64,000 nt of DNA from NCBI GenBank assembly GCA_014773175.1, contig VXCM01000760.1, forward strand, positions 1 through 64,000, read 5' to 3'. Below, piece after piece: positions 46,038-64,000 of the stretch. The notes beneath the pieces are model-generated. The model was given only the letters and a program-made list of their open reading frames with translations. It was not told the DNA's origin and did no database searches. Position 1 is the stretch's first letter; each line of letters opens with the position of its first letter. The translations under genes and the position numbers were made by a program. The stretch comes from Lucifuga dentata (taxonomy: Eukaryota > Chordata > Actinopteri > Ophidiiformes > Bythitidae).

Positions 46038-47470
46038 TCCGGAGCGGTTGGAAGAGACCTTAAATCACTTATTCGTCACTTATACTCCCTTCCCCGTTTA
46101 TAACCCTCTTCCCTGTGTCCTGATGGTCCATCTCAACCCTGAGGCTGCAGATCACAAAGACTGAAAGCGGACAGGACAGAGCCAGTGGCCCTTGATTTAG
46201 CTGGGTAATTTATTTATTTATGGAGACCCTTTACAGCCTGTCTAAGTGAACAGGCAGAAGCACAACGGGTTCCTCCTCTCTCACTGCAAAGACTGTCCCT
46301 GGTTTGTTGGCGCTCGGAACAAGACCAGTCAGATAACAACAAAATACAGGTGAGGTGAGCTGAGGACGGGCCGACCACAAGCAGGAAGAAGAATGCTTTC
46401 ACTAAAAAAAAAGTGCCTGCCAACATGTGGATCTTATTCCCAAAACCATTAATTTCCTCAGATTATGCAGGAGTCAGACTGGGAGGCAGAGCAGATGCCA
46501 GCTCTGCTGCTGGAATGTCAGCTTTCACAAAACCTTCCTTCAAAACACAGAGAAACTTCAATCATTTTTGGACTGTATCCTGACTTTAAGCCAAGTCTTT
46601 ACAATCAAGATTTGACACTGACATAGAATCATGTCTGGGAACAAAGATCCATGATTCTACTCGTCCTTTGGACAAGCTAGCTAAACCAAACATTCTCGTG
46701 TCTCATGTTTTGCTTAAGAAGTGTCTTTTGCTTAGACAGTATTATTTCCTGTGACTCAGCCATAATTTGTACATTTTACAGCTTTCATTTGTCAAAGATT
46801 GTATTTTTATTGCTTTGTACTATAACATATCCTTAAAATACTAAAAAAAAATATGCAAAGGTCGAAGTTAATTTTCAAGTTTTAAAGGCATACATCTAGA
46901 AGGTAATGGAAATTTATTTACCTCTCAAGCACATCCATGTCTTAAAGCTCACGAGTCATTACATTTTTGTGCCTTGATCCAGTTATTGGTGAATCTGAAT
47001 GTTTTATATGTCGACGACACTTTGTGTCACAGTTAAGGTGACATTGGGAAAGTGACAAATGTATAGAGAGACTCCGTACGGACTGCTGTTTAAAAGCTCA
47101 GATGGTGTTGGTTTAACTGTTACAGATGTGGTGGTACATGGAGAGTTCCATTCCTACATGTTTATCATGTTTTAAGCTTTCTTTGCTTCTTGCTTAATAG
47201 AGATAATCGAATTCCTATTAATAGCTAAAGAGGAAAATTGATTGTGCACCCTAATACAACATCGAAGGGACAGACCATAGCTACTCTACTTAATTTGGTG
47301 TAACATAGCATAAGACACTATTCTTTAAATGACATTTCTGTATTGATCACATTTAAACAATGAATTCCACAATTTTCTTTTTTTTTTTAAAGAAAATGGT
47401 AAATGATCCATGATGGTATGTATTGGCTGAAGGGTAACTACACTTCCTTTTGAATAAATAAGATGAAATA
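46038..47470 (+). terminator. fmnl3: fmnl3 3' UTR and candidate poly(A) signal
   Basis: AATAAA at 47453-47458 is the best plus-strand poly(A) signal after the last possible stop. If used, the alternative form has a 3' UTR of about 1.4 kb. No other gene is seen in this stretch. Confidence 0.4.
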
Positions 47471-47861
47471 TGTTACTACAAGAGCAGAGTGTTATTACAG
47501 TACAGCAAAGCAAGTGTGGGACATTCAATTTCTACATTTTCACATTTTATTTCTGATGTTTTTACTTTCTGATGATCTCCAGCCAAAAGTAACAGATGAT
47601 TCCCTTTCCTCTCCATCTCTCCAAATGAAGGACAGAGCCGCCATTCATTTCTACTATAAAAATCCATTTAATTTCTTATATCAAAAAGAAACCGAATCAT
47701 AAAACAATCAAAAACCACAAATATCCATGTGGATTTTGCCACCAAAAGATTTTCTCCAACTCAAAAAAAAAAAATGATTGTTCTAATTTACATGGGTCAG
47801 ATGAANAAAAAAAAAAACCTAATTTGGTGAAAACTGTTAATGGGTGAGGGGCAAAGCCAGA

Positions 47862-47900
<39 letters not shown>

Positions 47901-48420
47901 CACCATGCAGAGCAATATGGCAGATATGGCTGATAACATCAGTTAAAAGCAGCATGGTGAGCAGTGTGTGACACATAGCAACATGTAGACTAAAACCAGG
48001 CTGACAGAAAGACGGATGGTGAGCGTTAGCAGCAAGGCAAAGAATTAACAAAGGAACACTCATCAGGAAACTCATCACTCCTCTTCCTAGGAATGCATTT
48101 TAACACTAAGCATTAACCTAAATTACATGAGCATGTAATTACATACAATGAAACAAAAAGTTCAATTTCCCACAGAAGTACGTACCATCAAACGGTCTCC
48201 CTGGCCTTTCCTGAAAACACATTTACAATCAAAGGACAAAAGCTAATTATTCAGTTATTATTTCAGTGATGAGTGGAAATTCACAGAAGCTTGCTGTCAA
48301 TCTCAACAGAACGTTCTAGAAAAGTTTCAGATCAAATTCTGCTCTGTCCAGAGAGTCCTGCGGCAGGCTAAACCAAGGCCACGGATAGCCATCCCAGACT
48401 ATTCATCCTGGAATGTGGGC
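47471..48420. other. Gap between convergent 3' ends
   Basis: No coding exon is convincing. It contains a GT run (47866-47899), an A-rich run with N at 47806, and a further minus-strand AATAAA at 47547-47552 that could serve lrp1. A 25-base exon-like stretch on the minus strand near 48187-48211 has splice-like borders but no known product. Confidence 0.5.
47866..47899. repeat. (GT)n microsatellite
   Basis: A pure GT run in the gap between fmnl3 and lrp1. Confidence 0.9.
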
Positions 48421-49297
48421 TTTATTACAATCATCTTCATCCAGCACACACACACACTGTCATTGACTCAATCATTGCTGACATGTCAATTACACAACTA
48501 AAAAAAGCTCTTAAAAAGTACAGACTGCTATTTGTTACTGGTTTGTTTGTATTCCTGGGTATATTTTCAAGACACTTTGTTAATAGGTTTATATATATAT
48601 ATGCAAATATATATAATTTTAGCCTGTGCAAGGAGGTAAAAGACAATCACTTGAATGTAGTTCTTTGAGAAGGGACACTGTCTTTAATACCAAGTCCTCC
48701 ATGTGTACATGTGCAGTTAAACAACTTCTCCTCAGTCCCCCCATAGACCTCCAGCAGCAAACGTACATACACACAATGAAAGAGACTGAGCCGAACCAGC
48801 ATCCAGGAAGCATTCAACTCTCCAACAAAAAAAAAAAAAAACTTGGCAATGTTTTCTAGTATGGAACAATATTCTTTTCCCCTATACAATTCATACAAAA
48901 ATAAAAAATTAAAATTGTTCCACTGCCATTGGCATCTCTCTATCTTTTACATTTGCACAGAGGTAGTGGCTATATGCGTGAGGGGAGGGAGAGTCGTGAA
49001 GAGGAGCTGAGCAAAATTAAAAAGAAGAACTGAATAAATGTCTATAAAATGGTTCCTTTTTATCACCAGAGGATTTTTGTCAAAGAACAAAATATAATAC
49101 TGCAATCACATAAAAAAGTAGTCCTTCATTTTATACATTTTGTACAGTGTTCTCACTTTTTTTTTTTTTTTTTNTTTTTTTTTTTTTTTTGTTGCTTTTC
49201 TTTTCAATTTGTAAAGGCATAAGATGAGAGCTTGTCGGCTCAGCACTGGGTTGGACCGGGCAGGGCAATGCAGGCAGAGTTCAATCCATGCCGAGCT
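48421..49297 (-). terminator. lrp1: lrp1 3' UTR and candidate poly(A) signal
   Basis: The minus-strand AATAAA at 48426-48421 lies about 870 bases past the lrp1 stop and is the nearest canonical signal. The stretch includes a poly(T) run with an N at 49174. No coding signal is seen here. Confidence 0.45.
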
Positions 49298-63122
<13,825 letters not shown>

Positions 63123-64000
63123 CTAAAGGGGCCAAGAGCACAATCGACACGTCAAACCACACAGCCTGGCTCGATCTGAGTCAGCACTTTGTGGAACAAG
63201 ATTTGCCACTTCTTAATTTTAGTCTGGACCATTTACAAGAGCTTGCCGACACGTGTCACAAAACGACTCAGTTAGCCAATCTGACAAATGCAACATTTTG
63301 GTTAAAAGCCTAATTTCTATCCAGTTCAGACTGAAACATATTTCATTTCTCAGCATGACATCAAATTAATCAAATTTCTGCTATCACATAAGCTGTATGA
63401 ATAGCTTTAAATTTAAGTTGACTTGGGTACAGCAAATGACAGCTTTGGCAAAATGCAAACTGACTTCCTATGTGATTTTAAACTGAGTGGCATAAACGGT
63501 ACAACACTCTCATTCATTAGCAGCCTCAATCTGCTGGAACCATCGCTTCCTTTGAGCAGAAGGATGTCCTGAAAAAAACACTCAACACACACTCCCACAT
63601 GCACACTGACACTAGTTTTGACTTTGTACGTCCTACACCACTATGTGAGAATCTGCAGTAGATGCTAAACTGGTGTATGCTTGAAAGACATTGTGCACGA
63701 TATGCAAGTCCTGATTTTCAAATACTGACTCGCTTTCCAGCATTTTCCACATCTCCACCACAGCACAACTGGAACATTTTTGTCACATAGTTTTCAATGT
63801 TTTCAAATAAAGCCCTGACTAAAGCTGAGAGATCTCAGACACGAGAGTTCACAGAGAGTTGAAGATGTTCTAACACTGCACTCCTACACACAAGAAAGTG
63901 AGCCAAAACATGTTTTATCTTACATAACCGCATGCCTGAAGTGAGTGGTTCCCATTTTTTTTCACTTCAGGACCGCCCTTTAATAAAATACACTCCACTT
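63123..64000 (-). other. lrp1: lrp1 intron running off the window
   Basis: No lrp1 exon is visible on the minus strand between 63123 and the window end, although the gene must continue upstream. The short open frames here lack cysteine spacing or YWTD motifs. Confidence 0.7.

Noticed and set aside
48187..48211. 25-base exon-like stretch on the minus strand with CAG before and GTACGT after
   Set aside because: It is downstream of the lrp1 stop, too short to identify, and no partner exon is visible; such borders occur by chance.

Overview
The window is vertebrate nuclear DNA, almost certainly from a ray-finned (teleost) fish. The genes have short exons with GT-AG introns. The proteins they encode match vertebrate families along their whole length. 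Introns and gaps carry dense microsatellites, palindromic MITEs and degenerate LINE tails of the kinds typical of teleosts. Nothing is prokaryotic, and I see no RNA gene, CRISPR array or intact transposase.

Layout. (1) 1277-14312, plus strand: a complete 31-exon esyt1 (extended synaptotagmin 1: membrane hairpin, SMP lipid-transfer domain, five C2 domains). (2) 14313-16625: its 3' UTR, an old MITE, a strong CTCF-like motif and a CCAAT/GC-box promoter. (3) 16626-44382, plus strand: complete fmnl3 (formin-like 3), with a 14.4-kb first intron full of repeats and alternative C-terminal exons reaching 46037. (4) 46038-49297: convergent 3' ends. (5) 49298-63122, minus strand: the last 34 exons of lrp1, from an EGF pair before the last-but-one propeller, through the 11-repeat ligand-binding cluster IV, the furin site and the membrane span to the NPxY tail. 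The 5' part of lrp1 lies beyond the window.

In each gene the exon lengths sum to an open frame: 1084 aa for esyt1 and 1589 aa for the lrp1 part, both after removing one assembly duplication, and 1065 aa for fmnl3. The three genes act in unrelated processes (ER-plasma membrane lipid transfer, actin nucleation, endocytosis). Their shared location reflects conserved linkage, since the human orthologues all lie on 12q13.

The most notable observations are: an exon-by-exon tandem duplication of an eight-exon C2-pair module inside esyt1; exact 62-65-bp duplications across single-N joins, one of which frameshifts lrp1; a TTAA-flanked palindromic MITE family with four copies, one filling an lrp1 intron beside a GC splice donor; a second GC-AG intron in fmnl3; and several possible fmnl3 C-termini. 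I found no clearly novel biological system.
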